Position numbers and translations under genes: made by a program
Shown here: one piece after another, positions 18,016 to 28,017 of the stretch
Position numbering within the stretch: position 1 is the stretch's first letter
Layout of the letters: every line of letters begins with the position of its first letter
The notes under the pieces: model-generated
The model's database searches: none
Told to the model about the DNA's origin: nothing
Seen by the model: only the letters and a program-made list of their open reading frames with translations
NCBI RefSeq assembly: GCF_018139545.1
Contig: NZ_JAGSPJ010000006.1
Span: forward strand, 310,001 to 374,000
Reading direction: 5' to 3'
Source: Affinundibacterium fentianense
GTDB taxonomy: Bacteria; Pseudomonadota; Gammaproteobacteria; Burkholderiales; Burkholderiaceae_D
DNA: 64,000 nucleotides

Positions 18016-19497
18016 TCAGTTTGTCCGTTGCGGAATGCGTTGCAATACGGCGAGTAGCAAAGTCCAATATTGACCGACGGTTTGAATGTTAACCATTTCG
18101 TCTGGTCCATGTGGGAAACGAATCGTCGGTCCAATGGAAACCATATCCAAATGCGGATACGGTTTTTTGAATAGTCCACATTCTAAGCCTGCATGGATCA
18201 CCATGATTTCCGGTTCGCGCTGATAAATACTTTCGTAGGTGTCTTTGACGATCGCCATTACTGGTGACTGCTGGTCTGGCTTCCAACCTGGATAACAACC
18301 CTCAAAGCGTATTTGCGCCTGAGCTAAGTCACACACTGATTGCAACTGGCTCTCGATGTAGGCTCGTCCGCTATCGATCAACGAACGCACCATACAAATA
18401 ATTTGGATTTGATCGGTTTCGGTCGTCATAACGCCAAGATTCAGGGAACTTTCGACTACACCAGGAATATCGTCGCTCATGCGCATCACACCATTTGGAC
18501 AGGCATTGATGAGATTGATTAAGCGTGATTGGGATTCCGTATCAAGTGTTTTTTGTGGTGCTTGAACGTCAGCGAGTCTGAGTTTGATTGCAGGTTCCGT
18601 TGCTGCGAGCTCGGTCTTAACTAAGGTTTCAAATTGCGCGACACGTGTTTGTAATGATTCGAGTTGGGAGACCGGAATCGTAAAACTGCATTGTGCTTCA
18701 CGCGGTATCGCATTGCGGAGTGAGCCACCTTGTAAATGGCTGATGGCAAGGTGCAGTTCGCTGGCATGCCCTGCGAGAAAGCGCGCTAACAATTTGTTCG
18801 CATTGCCACGGCCTAAATGAATATTCACACCTGAATGCCCACCCTTTAAGCCAGAAATGCTGAGCGTGTACGCAAGATGATCTTCGTCTGCCGTTTGCCA
18901 TTTGACGGGGAGTGCAATTTTTGCATCGACTCCACCAGCGCATCCCATGTAGATTTCGCCTTCCTGTTCGGAGTCGGTATTGATCAGGATCTCAGCCTCC
19001 AAAATGCCTGCTTGTAAGCCAAAAGCGCCTGACATTCCAGCTTCTTCATCGACGGTAAGTAAAATCTCTAAGGGACCATGCTGAATATCACTCGCGCCCA
19101 AGATAGCTAGCGCAGAAGCCATACCAATGCCGTTGTCAGAACCTAAAGTCGTGCCCCGAGCTTTGACCCAATCGCCATCAATCCAAGGCTCGATCGGATC
19201 ACTACAAAAGTCATGGACTTTATCCGCGTTTTTTTGCGGAACCATGTCCAAGTGGGCTTGAATTGCCACGGTTTTGCGATCTTCCATCCCAGCACTAGCA
19301 GGTTTGCGAATAATCAAGTTACCGACCTGATCGACGATGACAGCGAGATCACGTTCCCTAGCCCAAGCTTGTATGTGCGCGCTCAATGCAGCCTCGTGCT
19401 TGGAAGGATGGGGAATTGCACAAATTTGTTCAAACCATTGCCACAAGGCGGGTGGATAAAGATGGCCTAGTTGGGATTGTGTGGATGAAATACTCAT
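18016..19497 (-). CDS. pepD: Aminoacyl-histidine dipeptidase (M20 family)
   Basis: A 493-residue cytosolic metallopeptidase. The M20 metal site is complete: AHLDMVP, LGSDNGIG, the catalytic VDEEAGMSGAFGL, NTDSEQEG and the C-terminal HAGLECGLF. A lid/dimerisation domain lies between them. The length fits PepD (about 485 aa), which cleaves Xaa-His and other dipeptides. It lies downstream of a GNAT gene on the same strand with a 167-bp gap, so it may have its own promoter. Confidence 0.93.
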   Translation of the reverse strand: MSISSTQSQLGHLYPPALWQWFEQICAIPHPSKHEAALSAHIQAWARERDLAVIVDQVGNLIIRKPASAGMEDRKTVAIQAHLDMVPQKNADKVHDFCSDPIEPWIDGDWVKARGTTLGSDNGIGMASALAILGASDIQHGPLEILLTVDEEAGMSGAFGLQAGILEAEILINTDSEQEGEIYMGCAGGVDAKIALPVKWQTADEDHLAYTLSISGLKGGHSGVNIHLGRGNANKLLARFLAGHASELHLAISHLQGGSLRNAIPREAQCSFTIPVSQLESLQTRVAQFETLVKTELAATEPAIKLRLADVQAPQKTLDTESQSRLINLINACPNGVMRMSDDIPGVVESSLNLGVMTTETDQIQIICMVRSLIDSGRAYIESQLQSVCDLAQAQIRFEGCYPGWKPDQQSPVMAIVKDTYESIYQREPEIMVIHAGLECGLFKKPYPHLDMVSIGPTIRFPHGPDEMVNIQTVGQYWTLLLAVLQRIPQRTN

Positions 19498-19664
19498 AGC
19501 AATGTGATCTTAAATCGGAAATTGAAGAGGCAGAAGTTTAACACAGCCCAATCTATTTCCTCATAACCACCGGAGTGCGCGCCAGCAGGATAGCGCGTAT
19601 TTGATTGTTCTCTGGGCCACATTCGTAGGCGCGTCATGCCCCCGAAAATCAGATTCGATGTGAT

Positions 19665-20354
19665 TTATAATCGCGTGATCACGCGCACTGGCGTTTCGCA
19701 GTAATCAACGAAGCCCATTTTTAAATAAAGTTCATGTGCTAGTTTGTTGTGGCTCATCACATGAAGAAAAGGGATTTCCTGTGCTTGCAGTTGATGTCGG
19801 ATAATCTGACGCATCAAACGGCCCGCGAGTCCTCTACCTTGAAAATCTGGATGCGTGCATACTCCACTAATCTCGCGGTAGGGATGCGCAAAGCTTCTTT
19901 CGCCAGCCATCGCGATAAGACGACCAGCTTCGAAGCAGCCAAGATAAAGCCCCAATTCTATAGTCCGCAAGCCAAACGGCCCTGGATTGGTTAATTGGGC
20001 TAAGGCAAGAGCTTGTTCTGCATCTTGTGTTGTTAAGGGCTGGTATGAGAATAGGGTATCTTCTAAAGGTAATTCACCTTGCCAGACCATTCTGTACATG
20101 CTCGCTTCTTTGTCGATTCGCCAATGCTGTTGCCATGCTGTGCTAATTGCGCCAGACCAATCACCACAATAGAATTGCTCATTGCTTTGGCAGTAGGGGC
20201 GTAAAGCATCAAAGTCCGGATTCCAAGGTTCAGCGAATCCTAATATTGGAGAAAAACCCAATGCATAGCGACGGGCTTTTCCCTCTCCAATTGCAAATTG
20301 TGACTGCGACTCGGAAAGGCTATGCCAAAAAATATTGTCGAGTAAATGTGCCAT
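19665..20354 (-). CDS. GNAT-family N-acetyltransferase
   Basis: A 229-residue protein with a variable N-terminal half and a C-terminal GNAT core. Motif A is ISGVCTHPDFQGRGLAGRLMRQIIRHQL (acetyl-CoA loop QGRGLA), and it continues with PFLHVMSHNKLAHELYLKMGF. The layout resembles FR47-like acetyltransferases. The acceptor is unknown. It is transcribed towards pepD, and a shared transcript is possible. Confidence 0.85.
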   Translation of the reverse strand: MAHLLDNIFWHSLSESQSQFAIGEGKARRYALGFSPILGFAEPWNPDFDALRPYCQSNEQFYCGDWSGAISTAWQQHWRIDKEASMYRMVWQGELPLEDTLFSYQPLTTQDAEQALALAQLTNPGPFGLRTIELGLYLGCFEAGRLIAMAGERSFAHPYREISGVCTHPDFQGRGLAGRLMRQIIRHQLQAQEIPFLHVMSHNKLAHELYLKMGFVDYCETPVRVITRL

Positions 20355-20509
20355 AAGCTAGTCAGAATCTGCGATGATCCTTGTCCGAAAAGTGTGGAAT
20401 TGACGTTTTGAGTCTAGCAGAGACACTTGTCCGCGTCATCTATTCGCGGAGAAATAGACCAGCCCTTCGCGGTGAAGGTTCTGATTGTGAAGCACAGTGA
20501 AGGATGAAT

Positions 20510-21283
20510 ATGACCTTGTCCCCCTCCAAGTTTGAATCGATCTCATCTGAATTGTTACGCAATGCCGGCTTGAACTGTCATGCGGTCTTTCAAGTCAGTG
20601 ATTTGCCTTCTGACGTCTACCAAACTTTGTTGGCAGCTTGTCCGTCCGTTGACCAATTCCAGCATTTAATCCTGATTGCTCATGCTGGAAGGCGATTTTG
20701 GCAAGCCTTAAAGGAAAAAAATAAACAATGCGTTGGTGGCTTACTTGACGCGCAAAATCCCCTGCACCTTCATCCTGTTGATACGTTTTCCATCGATGTA
20801 GTGCGGCAGTATTTTGCTCAGGATTGGCCACACAGTGCCTATGAAATTGTGTACCCAAGTTTGCATCGTATTAGCCTTCAAAAATTGGGCCAATTGGTTG
20901 GCTGGCACCATACTACGCCCTTCATGGTTGGTATCAATCCAGAGTTTGGTTCATGGTTTGCTTATCGTGCTTTGATTCTGGCAAATACCACGCTAGCGAC
21001 CACACCGATTGTGAGATCTGACACCCAGGCCCATCATTCGCCGTGCAAGACTTGTGTGGAAAAACCGTGCTTGCATGCATGTCCACCCCGTGCGATCGAT
21101 TCTGAAAAAATGGACTTGCAGCGTTGTTTGGACTACCGGCAGCAAGACGATGCGGCATGCGTCAGTACTTGTCTCGCACGATGGATTTGCCCTGTGGGAT
21201 TTGAACATCGCTATACGGAAGAACAAATGGCATATCACTATGAAGGGTCTTTGAAGATGATACGAATTTATCGAGAGAAGTAA
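20510..21283 (+). CDS. Iron-sulfur protein with ferredoxin-like cysteine clusters (QueG-like C-terminus)
   Basis: A 257-residue protein whose first two-thirds carry no known domain. Its C-terminus has two cysteine groups: CKTCVEKPCLHACP (CX2CX4CX3CP) and a second set CLDYR-CVSTC-CP. That pattern resembles the 2x[4Fe-4S] region of epoxyqueuosine reductases, but the cobalamin domain is absent. It may be an electron carrier or a divergent reductase. GAAGG is better placed for the second ATG at 20510 than for 20504. It stands alone. Confidence 0.65.
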   Translation: MTLSPSKFESISSELLRNAGLNCHAVFQVSDLPSDVYQTLLAACPSVDQFQHLILIAHAGRRFWQALKEKNKQCVGGLLDAQNPLHLHPVDTFSIDVVRQYFAQDWPHSAYEIVYPSLHRISLQKLGQLVGWHHTTPFMVGINPEFGSWFAYRALILANTTLATTPIVRSDTQAHHSPCKTCVEKPCLHACPPRAIDSEKMDLQRCLDYRQQDDAACVSTCLARWICPVGFEHRYTEEQMAYHYEGSLKMIRIYREK

Positions 21284-21373
21284 AGTGAATGATGGTCGTT
21301 GCTGATTTCGTTGATGCAATAAATGTGCTGTATGCTTAGATGTGATCATCGCAACGATGGCGATGACAGGTGA

Positions 21374-21985
21374 TCACGATGATTTTTCGTACTTCCAATT
21401 TCGACGTTTACCTTCTGTCAACCATTCGATTGATTGAATGAGACGTTTTTGTCGTGTCGCTTCTGTTTTTGCCTCCGAATACCAATCGACATAGTCTTTC
21501 TGATTGGTATAAGAAAAATGTTTGAAACAATCGTAGGCCTTTGGGTTTGCTTGTAAAGCGTCGAGAAACGTAGGCGGAATGACTAATGAAATAGGATTGG
21601 CCGCCTGCCCTTTGCCGACATTTCTTTTATGTCCTTCCTTAATTAATCCTTGGGCTGTTTGGATCAAATCGGCAAACGCCTGCTCGCTTGGTAAATCGGT
21701 GATCGACGTAATGCGCCCGAATTGACCCATTGCACTTCCATGTTTTGTATCGATTTCGAGCAAATGGGCGAGCCAAAATCCCAGAGAGCAATGCTGTTTA
21801 AACGCCGCCATATGGCACAGTATGCTGCCTTGATACATGAAGTGTGGCATACCCCATTTGATCGTTTCCTCGGCCTCGGCACAGTGTCGATGAAGAAGAG
21901 CGCGGATATGTCTTAAGATGGGATGGGCGAAAGCTGCAGACTGCTGGATATAATCATCCACTCGCGAATCAATCTGTATCGTCAC
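21374..21985 (-). CDS. YdeI/OmpD-associated family protein (DUF1801 plus YdeI domain)
   Basis: A 203-residue protein. Residues 1-115 match the DUF1801/YdhG fold (AEETIKWGMPHFMYQGSILCHMAAFKQHCSLGFW). The C-terminal part (PTFLDALQANPKAYDCFKHFSYTNQKDYVDWYSEAKTEATRQKRL) is the YdeI/OmpD-associated segment. Some members were reported to protect against bacteriocins or antimicrobial peptides, but biochemistry is lacking. It starts 22 bp after the rhlE stop and is probably co-transcribed with it. Confidence 0.85.
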   Translation of the reverse strand: MTIQIDSRVDDYIQQSAAFAHPILRHIRALLHRHCAEAEETIKWGMPHFMYQGSILCHMAAFKQHCSLGFWLAHLLEIDTKHGSAMGQFGRITSITDLPSEQAFADLIQTAQGLIKEGHKRNVGKGQAANPISLVIPPTFLDALQANPKAYDCFKHFSYTNQKDYVDWYSEAKTEATRQKRLIQSIEWLTEGKRRNWKYEKSS

Positions 21986-22007
21986 GGCGTCGTCTTAGGA
22001 TTTTGTG

Positions 22008-23297
22008 TCAGGAATCGGACGGAGTTGCATTTTGCGAATCCAATTGGTTTGCACTTTGTGCACGAAGTTTATCTTTTTTGCTTGGACGTTTGCCTTTGAT
22101 CCCTCCATGGGGATCGCTCAATACTGGGGCCGCATGGAGTACCAAGTCTTTTGCTTCTGGAGCAAAACCCGCAATATGTTCGCGCGGGATTTTGCAAGCT
22201 TGACGTTTTTCTATCAAACGAAAATGCGCTTCATTCGCCGCGTCTGCGCAAATGAAACTAATCGCGGTACCCGAAGCACCTGCTCGTCCTGTTCGACCTA
22301 TGCGGTGTGTGTAATCGTCTGCCGAACGCGGTAGATCGAAATTGATGACGACGGGTAATTGATCGATATCGATCCCGCGCGCTGCAACGTCAGTTGCCAC
22401 TAAGATTTTGAGTCTAGAAGCTTTAAAATCGTTCAGCACTTGGTTGCGTTTTCCTTGGGTTAATTCACCGTGAAACGCATCAGCACTCAAGTGCGCACGA
22501 CGCAACTTTGTTGCTAACAGATCAGCCGTATATTTACTCGCTACAAAAACCAAAACGCGTTGCCATTGTTCAGTTTGGTATAAATGCCGCAAGAGCTGCG
22601 TTCTTTGTGAGGCTTCGACGACGATGGCGCGTTGTAGTATGTCGGGCTTGGAAAAATCGTTATCTGGGACGTTGATACGGATTGGGTCGTCTAATAATCG
22701 TTCTGCGAGTTCTCTCACCAATGGGGCAAAGGTCGCGGAGAAAAAACAGTTTTGACGTTGCTTTGGAAGTAGTTCAATAATTTTGCTTAATTCTTCGGTG
22801 AAACCTAAGGCGAGCATACGATCCGCTTCATCGAGGACGAGGCTCGCAACTTGTCGCAAATTGAGTGCATTTTTCGCGACCAAATCGAGGAGTCGACCTG
22901 GTGTCGCGATGACGATATCCGCGCCACCACGTAAATGCATCATCTGGGGATTGATGGAGATGCCACCGAACAGGACTGCTAATTTTGGCGGATGCGAAAA
23001 ACCTTGACTGAGACTCCGCAAGGTGTCGCCGACCTGAATTGCCAATTCACGCGTAGGGACCAAAATCAAACTGCGTACGGGACGGCTCTTATCTCCCTCT
23101 AACTTTTGAAATCGCTCCAATATTGGCACGGAATACGCGGTCGTCTTGCCCGAGCCTGTTTGTGCAGTTGCAATGACATCGTGCCCAGCTAGCATGGCTG
23201 GAATGACCTCTTGTTGTATCGTGGTAGGAGCGAGATAGCCACGTCCCCCGAGAGCATTTTGGAGGGCGGTAGAGAGACCGAAGGAGGTAAATGACAT
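22008..23297 (-). CDS. rhlE: DEAD-box ATP-dependent RNA helicase RhlE
   Basis: A 429-residue DEAD-box protein with all core motifs in order: the Q-motif region, AQTGSGKT (Walker A), PTRELAIQ, TPGRLLDL, DEADRM (Walker B), SAT, then VATDVAARGIDI and HRIGRTGRAG. The short basic tail (KGKRPSKKDKLRAQ) is typical of RhlE, which works in ribosome assembly and RNA turnover. The start at 23297 (MSFTSFGLS) is the usual RhlE beginning; an in-frame ATG at 23312 would add five residues. No clear ribosome site decides between them. A YdeI gene follows. Confidence 0.93.
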   Translation of the reverse strand: MSFTSFGLSTALQNALGGRGYLAPTTIQQEVIPAMLAGHDVIATAQTGSGKTTAYSVPILERFQKLEGDKSRPVRSLILVPTRELAIQVGDTLRSLSQGFSHPPKLAVLFGGISINPQMMHLRGGADIVIATPGRLLDLVAKNALNLRQVASLVLDEADRMLALGFTEELSKIIELLPKQRQNCFFSATFAPLVRELAERLLDDPIRINVPDNDFSKPDILQRAIVVEASQRTQLLRHLYQTEQWQRVLVFVASKYTADLLATKLRRAHLSADAFHGELTQGKRNQVLNDFKASRLKILVATDVAARGIDIDQLPVVINFDLPRSADDYTHRIGRTGRAGASGTAISFICADAANEAHFRLIEKRQACKIPREHIAGFAPEAKDLVLHAAPVLSDPHGGIKGKRPSKKDKLRAQSANQLDSQNATPSDS

Positions 23298-23683
23298 AGG
23301 GCTTTGTAACATGAAGGAGAGTCAGGTGGGATTTTTTCGCGGAGGCGATTCATCATAGCAAGCACAATTAACTGAAGCAAGGCGCTTGTCGGTGAGGCGT
23401 TGAGTTCTAGTCCCTCATTTTATCGAACTTACTCAACCTTGTCTTAGTTTGCTCTCCTGAGCGGATGGCGAGGATGGTCGCGATTTGCAGCAAAAGAGGG
23501 TGGCGAGGTCTCGTATCTTGAAAAAATTTGTCATTTTGGGGAAGCAGTCAGCGATACAAAGCTGTTCATCACGAAGGACGGTAAGGTATGCTATCCAATT
23601 GATTTGAGCAGATTGCGATTGTTCAGATTGTTGTTCGTGTTGCTGCACAATTCAATTTTGATAAAAACAGAATGAGGTAAACC
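23298..23683. other. Divergent promoter region between rhlE and the S9 peptidase
   Basis: About 385 bp without a credible gene; frames in it are short and unlike known proteins. It holds both divergent promoters. I see no operator I could defend. Confidence 0.4.
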
Positions 23684-25891
23684 ATGATTAGGCAATGTAA
23701 AACAATCCACTATGCTTATTGGCAACAATTCACCCAGTATGCTCAAAGGACCAGTTTTATTGCGGTTCTGATAGGGAGTTTGAGCATCGCGAATGCCAGT
23801 GAGTCGGTTGTGAAGGAACAAAGTAGCAGTGTGCGACCGCCAGCTGTAAACGAACAGAGCCAGAGTAGTCGGGATAATAAACGTCTTATCACGCCACAAG
23901 ATTTGTGGGCAATCAAGCGGGTTGATAATCCCAACGTCTCGCCAGATCAAAAGCAAATCGCGTTCACCGTACAGCATTGGTCGCTCGAACGTAATCGTGC
24001 GCAAACACATATTTGGTTGATGGACATCGACGGTGCGAATCCGCGGCGCTTAACTAGTTTGGATGCAAATGATAGTGCGCCGATTTGGAGCCCGGATGGG
24101 ACAAGAATTATCTTCACTTCGAAACGCCAAGATGATGAAGCGTCTGCGTTGTACATGCTTCGATTGGACGGTGGTGAGGCTGAGAAACTGCTGGATTTGC
24201 CTTTTGGCGTGATCAATCCACAGTGGTTACCGAATGGTTCTGGGATTGTATTCGGAAGCTATGCAATTCCGAATCTAAAGGGCAATTGGAGTGCATCCGA
24301 TTTGCAAGCGATGAAGAGAGAAATAAAGCGACGACGCGACAATAAAATGACCGCAAAAGTCACGGAAGATAGGGTGTATCGCTTTTTTGATCATTGGCTA
24401 ACGGATAATTTGAGCAGCCATTTGTTATTGCTGGATTTTGCGACCCGCCAAATACGAGATTTGACACCGGATTCAATCGATCGATTTAGCGTCACAGGGA
24501 CTTTTGACTTCCAACCGACCGCTGATAGTCAAGCGCTTGTTTTGAGCAAAAATAGCATCGCAGCCCCTCATGCTGAAGCAGAGAATATGGACCTCTATTG
24601 GATTCCAATTAGTACTGAAAAACATGTCAGGAATTTGAGTCCGGATAACCGTGGTACCGACTTTGGTGTGCAAGTGTCCTTGAATGATAAGGACGTTTTT
24701 TATTTGCGCACCAACACCCCGATTTACGATGGAAGTTCGGCCAAATTATGGCGACATGATTTGACCACGGGGAAAAATACCGGGGTGACAACTTCGCGCG
24801 ATGTTGCAATTGCAGAGTTTCAATTGAATCATGATCAATCCGAAATTTGGATGCTTGCGGAAGACCGAGGGGAGACAAGCATTTATCGCAGTCAGACGGA
24901 TGGTAGCAATTTTGCGCGGGTGTTGCGTCAAGCGGGTATGTCGAAACTTCGGACTATCCCTCACAAATTGATCTTTTTGCAAAGTCGCTTTGACCGACCG
25001 AATGAAATTTTTTCCTTCGATATGGATACGCAGGAAGTACGTCAGTTGACCCACTTCAATGACGCTTTGATGGATGGTATGAAGTTAGGAAAAGTGGAGA
25101 GTTATGAATTTAAAGGGGCAAATGATGAAACGGTGCAGGGGTGGTTAATTTTCCCACCAGAATACGATAAAACCAAGACTTACCCTTTACTCCAACTCAT
25201 GCATGGCGGTCCGCATACGATGGTGGGGAATGCATTTAATTTTCGTTGGAATGCCCATGTATTGGCTGCACCCGGCTACATCGTGAGTTGGGTAAATCGT
25301 CATGGCTCAACTGGTTTTGGTGAGCAATTTGCGCGTAGTATCAATTTCCAATGGGGCGAGAAACCCACCCAAGATATTTTGCGTTCGAATGACTTTTTGG
25401 TAAAAAAAATCGGCAACATCGATACGAAGAAGATTGCCGCAGCAGGTGCGAGTTATGGCGGATTCCTAGCGGCATGGCTTGCTGGACATACGGATCGATT
25501 TGCGACGATTATTGATCATGCTGGAGTCAACGACTTCATTGCGCAATATGGTTCCGACTCGACGAATTATTCGTTTGAAATCACATTGGGTGGAAGCCCG
25601 TGGCGTGACCCACAAACGATGCAAAAAAATAACCCCATGACCTATGCGAAAAATTTTAAGACACCAATGCTTTTGACGCATGGTGAAATTGACTATCGGG
25701 TACCGTATGTCAATAGTACAGCACTGTATGGCGTGTTGCAGGGAATGAAAATTCCTTCACGTTTGGTGATTTTCCCGAATGAAAATCATTGGATACTTTC
25801 ACCCCAAAATTCGGTATATTGGTACTGGGAAGTACAGAACTGGCTACAAAAGTACATAGGAGGAACGCCGACCTTGGCACGACCAGATTAA
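23684..25891 (+). CDS. Secreted S9-family serine peptidase (acylaminoacyl/dipeptidyl-peptidase type)
   Basis: A 735-residue protein with an N-terminal signal region (hydrophobic FIAVLIGSLSIANASES after a charged start). A seven-bladed beta-propeller of TolB/WD40-like blades follows (repeats such as NPNVSPDQKQIAFTV, APIWSPDGTRIIFTS). The catalytic alpha/beta hydrolase domain is at the C-terminus. The triad is S590 in GASYGG, D670 in HGEIDYRVP and H702 in NENHW. Such enzymes remove acylated or proline-containing N-terminal residues from peptides, probably in the periplasm. GAGGT precedes the ATG. A terminator follows. Confidence 0.92.
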   Translation: MIRQCKTIHYAYWQQFTQYAQRTSFIAVLIGSLSIANASESVVKEQSSSVRPPAVNEQSQSSRDNKRLITPQDLWAIKRVDNPNVSPDQKQIAFTVQHWSLERNRAQTHIWLMDIDGANPRRLTSLDANDSAPIWSPDGTRIIFTSKRQDDEASALYMLRLDGGEAEKLLDLPFGVINPQWLPNGSGIVFGSYAIPNLKGNWSASDLQAMKREIKRRRDNKMTAKVTEDRVYRFFDHWLTDNLSSHLLLLDFATRQIRDLTPDSIDRFSVTGTFDFQPTADSQALVLSKNSIAAPHAEAENMDLYWIPISTEKHVRNLSPDNRGTDFGVQVSLNDKDVFYLRTNTPIYDGSSAKLWRHDLTTGKNTGVTTSRDVAIAEFQLNHDQSEIWMLAEDRGETSIYRSQTDGSNFARVLRQAGMSKLRTIPHKLIFLQSRFDRPNEIFSFDMDTQEVRQLTHFNDALMDGMKLGKVESYEFKGANDETVQGWLIFPPEYDKTKTYPLLQLMHGGPHTMVGNAFNFRWNAHVLAAPGYIVSWVNRHGSTGFGEQFARSINFQWGEKPTQDILRSNDFLVKKIGNIDTKKIAAAGASYGGFLAAWLAGHTDRFATIIDHAGVNDFIAQYGSDSTNYSFEITLGGSPWRDPQTMQKNNPMTYAKNFKTPMLLTHGEIDYRVPYVNSTALYGVLQGMKIPSRLVIFPNENHWILSPQNSVYWYWEVQNWLQKYIGGTPTLARPD

Positions 25892-25938
25892 AGTGTCGCT
25901 TGGGTTTGCGTTCATTCAACTTGAAACACGCAGAGAAT

Positions 25939-25981
25939 GAAAATGTCGTACTGTCTACCACGATGGTACGACATTTTTTTT
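25939..25981 (+). terminator. Terminator of the S9 peptidase
   Basis: AATGTCGTAC pairs with GTACGACATT around CTACCACGATG-type loop sequence and is followed by a long T-run. It lies between convergent genes. Confidence 0.88.
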
Positions 25982-25984
25982 GTA

Positions 25985-26488
25985 TCAGTTGATTTCTTTC
26001 GATTGGTGCGGATAAAGATAAGACATCAAGACTTCATTGATGAATCGATCCTCACTTTTTAAATAGGTGTAGTCTCGTAAGATACCTTCTGCGACGAAGC
26101 CGCACTGTGTGTATAGCTCAATAGCGCGTCGGTTTTCGACGCTAACGCTCAGCTCAAGACGATGAAGATCTTGCGCCTGTCCCAATGCCAGAATTTCCTG
26201 AAACATTTTTTTTCCTAAACCTTTGCCCGTCAATTGGGGATCGATCGCGACACCTCCGATGTAGGCGATATGCGAGGTCCGATGTCGATTCGGTACAAGT
26301 TTGAACATGCCGGCGGCTTGTGCCTCATCATGAAAGATGTATAGCACCTGAGCCTCTAGCAGTTGCGCGAAAATCGGCTGGAATTCCGTGGCATCCATCC
26401 TTTCATAGAGTAAGTAAGGATTGACGACGGGGTGCATGTAGAGGTCAAAAATGAATTGAAAGTCTGAATGGGTAGCAAGACGTATCAT
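25985..26488 (-). CDS. GNAT-family N-acetyltransferase (RimJ/RimI-like)
   Basis: A 167-residue single-domain acetyltransferase. IAYIGGVAIDPQLTGKGLGKKMFQEILALGQ contains the acetyl-CoA loop TGKGLG, and LHRLELSVSVENRRAIELYTQCGFVAEGILRDY is the classic motif B. The length and order match YhhY/RimJ-like enzymes acting on amino acids, proteins or small amines. It stands alone, ending close to the terminator of the convergent peptidase. Confidence 0.88.
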   Translation of the reverse strand: MIRLATHSDFQFIFDLYMHPVVNPYLLYERMDATEFQPIFAQLLEAQVLYIFHDEAQAAGMFKLVPNRHRTSHIAYIGGVAIDPQLTGKGLGKKMFQEILALGQAQDLHRLELSVSVENRRAIELYTQCGFVAEGILRDYTYLKSEDRFINEVLMSYLYPHQSKEIN

Positions 26489-26633
26489 AGAAAGGTCGAT
26501 GAAGTGGAGCGAGTGTGCCTAATCTGGCTCCACAATAGCATGAAGTCGAAAGAGTTTTTATGGGTTGTGCTATTTTTGATATTGAGGGCCTAGACTAGGT
26601 ATCGCGCGATTCCCACATCTGACTCCTCAGCAT

Positions 26634-27836
26634 TTACCAACTCGTCTCGCGTTCCGCTGTCGATGAAATTTTATGGATACTCAGATCCGCTCCATTAAAT
26701 TCATCCTCTGGGTCGAGCCGAATTCCCACAGTCTTTTTCAGGACGCCGTAAATCAACCAGCCGCTGATGGAGGCAATCAGCAGGCCTAACAAAGTGCCGA
26801 TCAACTGCGCCATGAATGAAACGCCACCCATGCCCCCAAATGTTGGTAGGCCAAAAATGCCTGCCGCAATGCCTCCCCAAGTCCCGCATAATCCATGGAG
26901 TGGCCAAACGCCCAAGACATCATCGATTTTCCATTTGTTTTGCGTCAAGGTAAACATCCAGACAAAAATTAAGCCCGCAATACTGCCTGTAAGCAGCGCG
27001 CCGAGTGGATGCATGAGGTCGGACCCTGCACAGACCGCAACCAAACCAGCTAGAGGCCCGTTGTACACAAAGCCCGGATCATTGCGACCTTTAATTAAGG
27101 CCGCTAAGGTGCCACCGACCATCGCCATTAAGGAGTTGATGGCAACCAAGCCATTCATTTTTTCTAGGCTTTGTGCACTCATAACATTAAAACCAAACCA
27201 CCCCACGGTGAGTATCCACGCTCCTAAAGCTAAAAATGGGATGTTCGATGGCGGGTGCGCAGCTATCGCGCCATCACGTGAGTAACGTCCTCGTCGTGCA
27301 CCAAGTAGCCAGACAGCGGGTAAGGCAGCCCATCCACCGACCGCATGCACCACAACCGAACCAGCAAAGTCATGAAACTCAAAGGAAAATAGGGATTTCA
27401 GCCAAGCCTGAAAACCAAAACTTTGATTCCAGACTATGCCTTCAAAAAAAGGATAGACGAAGCCAACCAAGAGTGTGGTTGCGATTAATTGAGGGCCAAA
27501 TTTAGCGCGTTCGGCGATGCCACCCGAGATGATGGCGGGTATCGCAGCAGCGAAAGTGAGTAAGAAAAAGAATTTGACTAATTCATAGCCACTTTTTTCC
27601 GCGAGTACATTGGCATTGCTAAAAAAATGCACGCCATAGGCGAGGTAATAACCGATGAAAAAGTAAGCAATTGTGGAGATGGCGAAGTCGACCAAAATTT
27701 TTACCAAGGCATTCACTTGGTTTTTCTTGCGAACCGTGCCGAGTTCTAGAAAGGCAAACCCTGCATGCATGGCGAGGATCATGATTGCGCCTAGCAATAT
27801 AAAAAGCGCGTCGACGCCGTGCTTCATTTCGTTCAT
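26634..27836 (-). CDS. amtB: Ammonium transporter
   Basis: A 400-residue membrane protein with about eleven helices. The Amt signature is clear: DFAGSVVVHAVGGWAALPAVWLLGARRGRY, and the second pore histidine is in VWPLHGLCGTWGGIAAGIFG. AmtB conducts NH4+/NH3 under nitrogen limitation. There is no glnK or glnB gene next to it, which is unusual because the regulator is normally adjacent. AGGGAGAT lies eight bases before the ATG. The upstream region carries a sigma-54-type promoter and two NtrC-type sites, annotated separately. Confidence 0.95.
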   Translation of the reverse strand: MNEMKHGVDALFILLGAIMILAMHAGFAFLELGTVRKKNQVNALVKILVDFAISTIAYFFIGYYLAYGVHFFSNANVLAEKSGYELVKFFFLLTFAAAIPAIISGGIAERAKFGPQLIATTLLVGFVYPFFEGIVWNQSFGFQAWLKSLFSFEFHDFAGSVVVHAVGGWAALPAVWLLGARRGRYSRDGAIAAHPPSNIPFLALGAWILTVGWFGFNVMSAQSLEKMNGLVAINSLMAMVGGTLAALIKGRNDPGFVYNGPLAGLVAVCAGSDLMHPLGALLTGSIAGLIFVWMFTLTQNKWKIDDVLGVWPLHGLCGTWGGIAAGIFGLPTFGGMGGVSFMAQLIGTLLGLLIASISGWLIYGVLKKTVGIRLDPEDEFNGADLSIHKISSTAERETSW

Positions 27837-27885
27837 GACGAGATCTCCCTAATTGAGTGCGTAAAAGTGATTTGATCATACTTTT

Positions 27886-27903
27886 AAGCAATAAATGTTC
27901 CAA
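27886..27903 (-). promoter_or_regulatory. Sigma-54-type promoter of amtB
   Basis: On the minus strand TTGGAACATTTATTGCTT has the invariant GG and GC separated by exactly ten bases, as in the -24/-12 element. The only departure in the TGGCAC half is C to A. The element lies about 50 bases upstream of the amtB start, predicting a transcription start near 27876. Confidence 0.75.
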
Positions 27904-27975
27904 TTTGGTGATCTATTTTAAGTATTTGATTTGTAAAGAATTAATTGTCTAAGTGAAGCTTATTTTTAATACGTT

Positions 27976-27992
27976 TGCACTGATTTAGTGCT
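27976..27992. promoter_or_regulatory. NtrC-type enhancer site 1
   Basis: TGCACTGATTTAGTGCT is an NtrC-like 17-bp dyad (TGCAC, then N7, then GTGCA with the last base changed). It is centred about 108 bp upstream of the predicted amtB start, the usual enhancer distance. Confidence 0.7.
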
Positions 27993-28017
27993 CATCATCG
28001 AGCGCCTTGCTTACGTT

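Noticed and set aside
23125-23145. Second sigma-54-like motif within rhlE
   Set aside because: It is antisense to rhlE, its -12 half is poor, and the next plus-strand gene begins 540 bp later.
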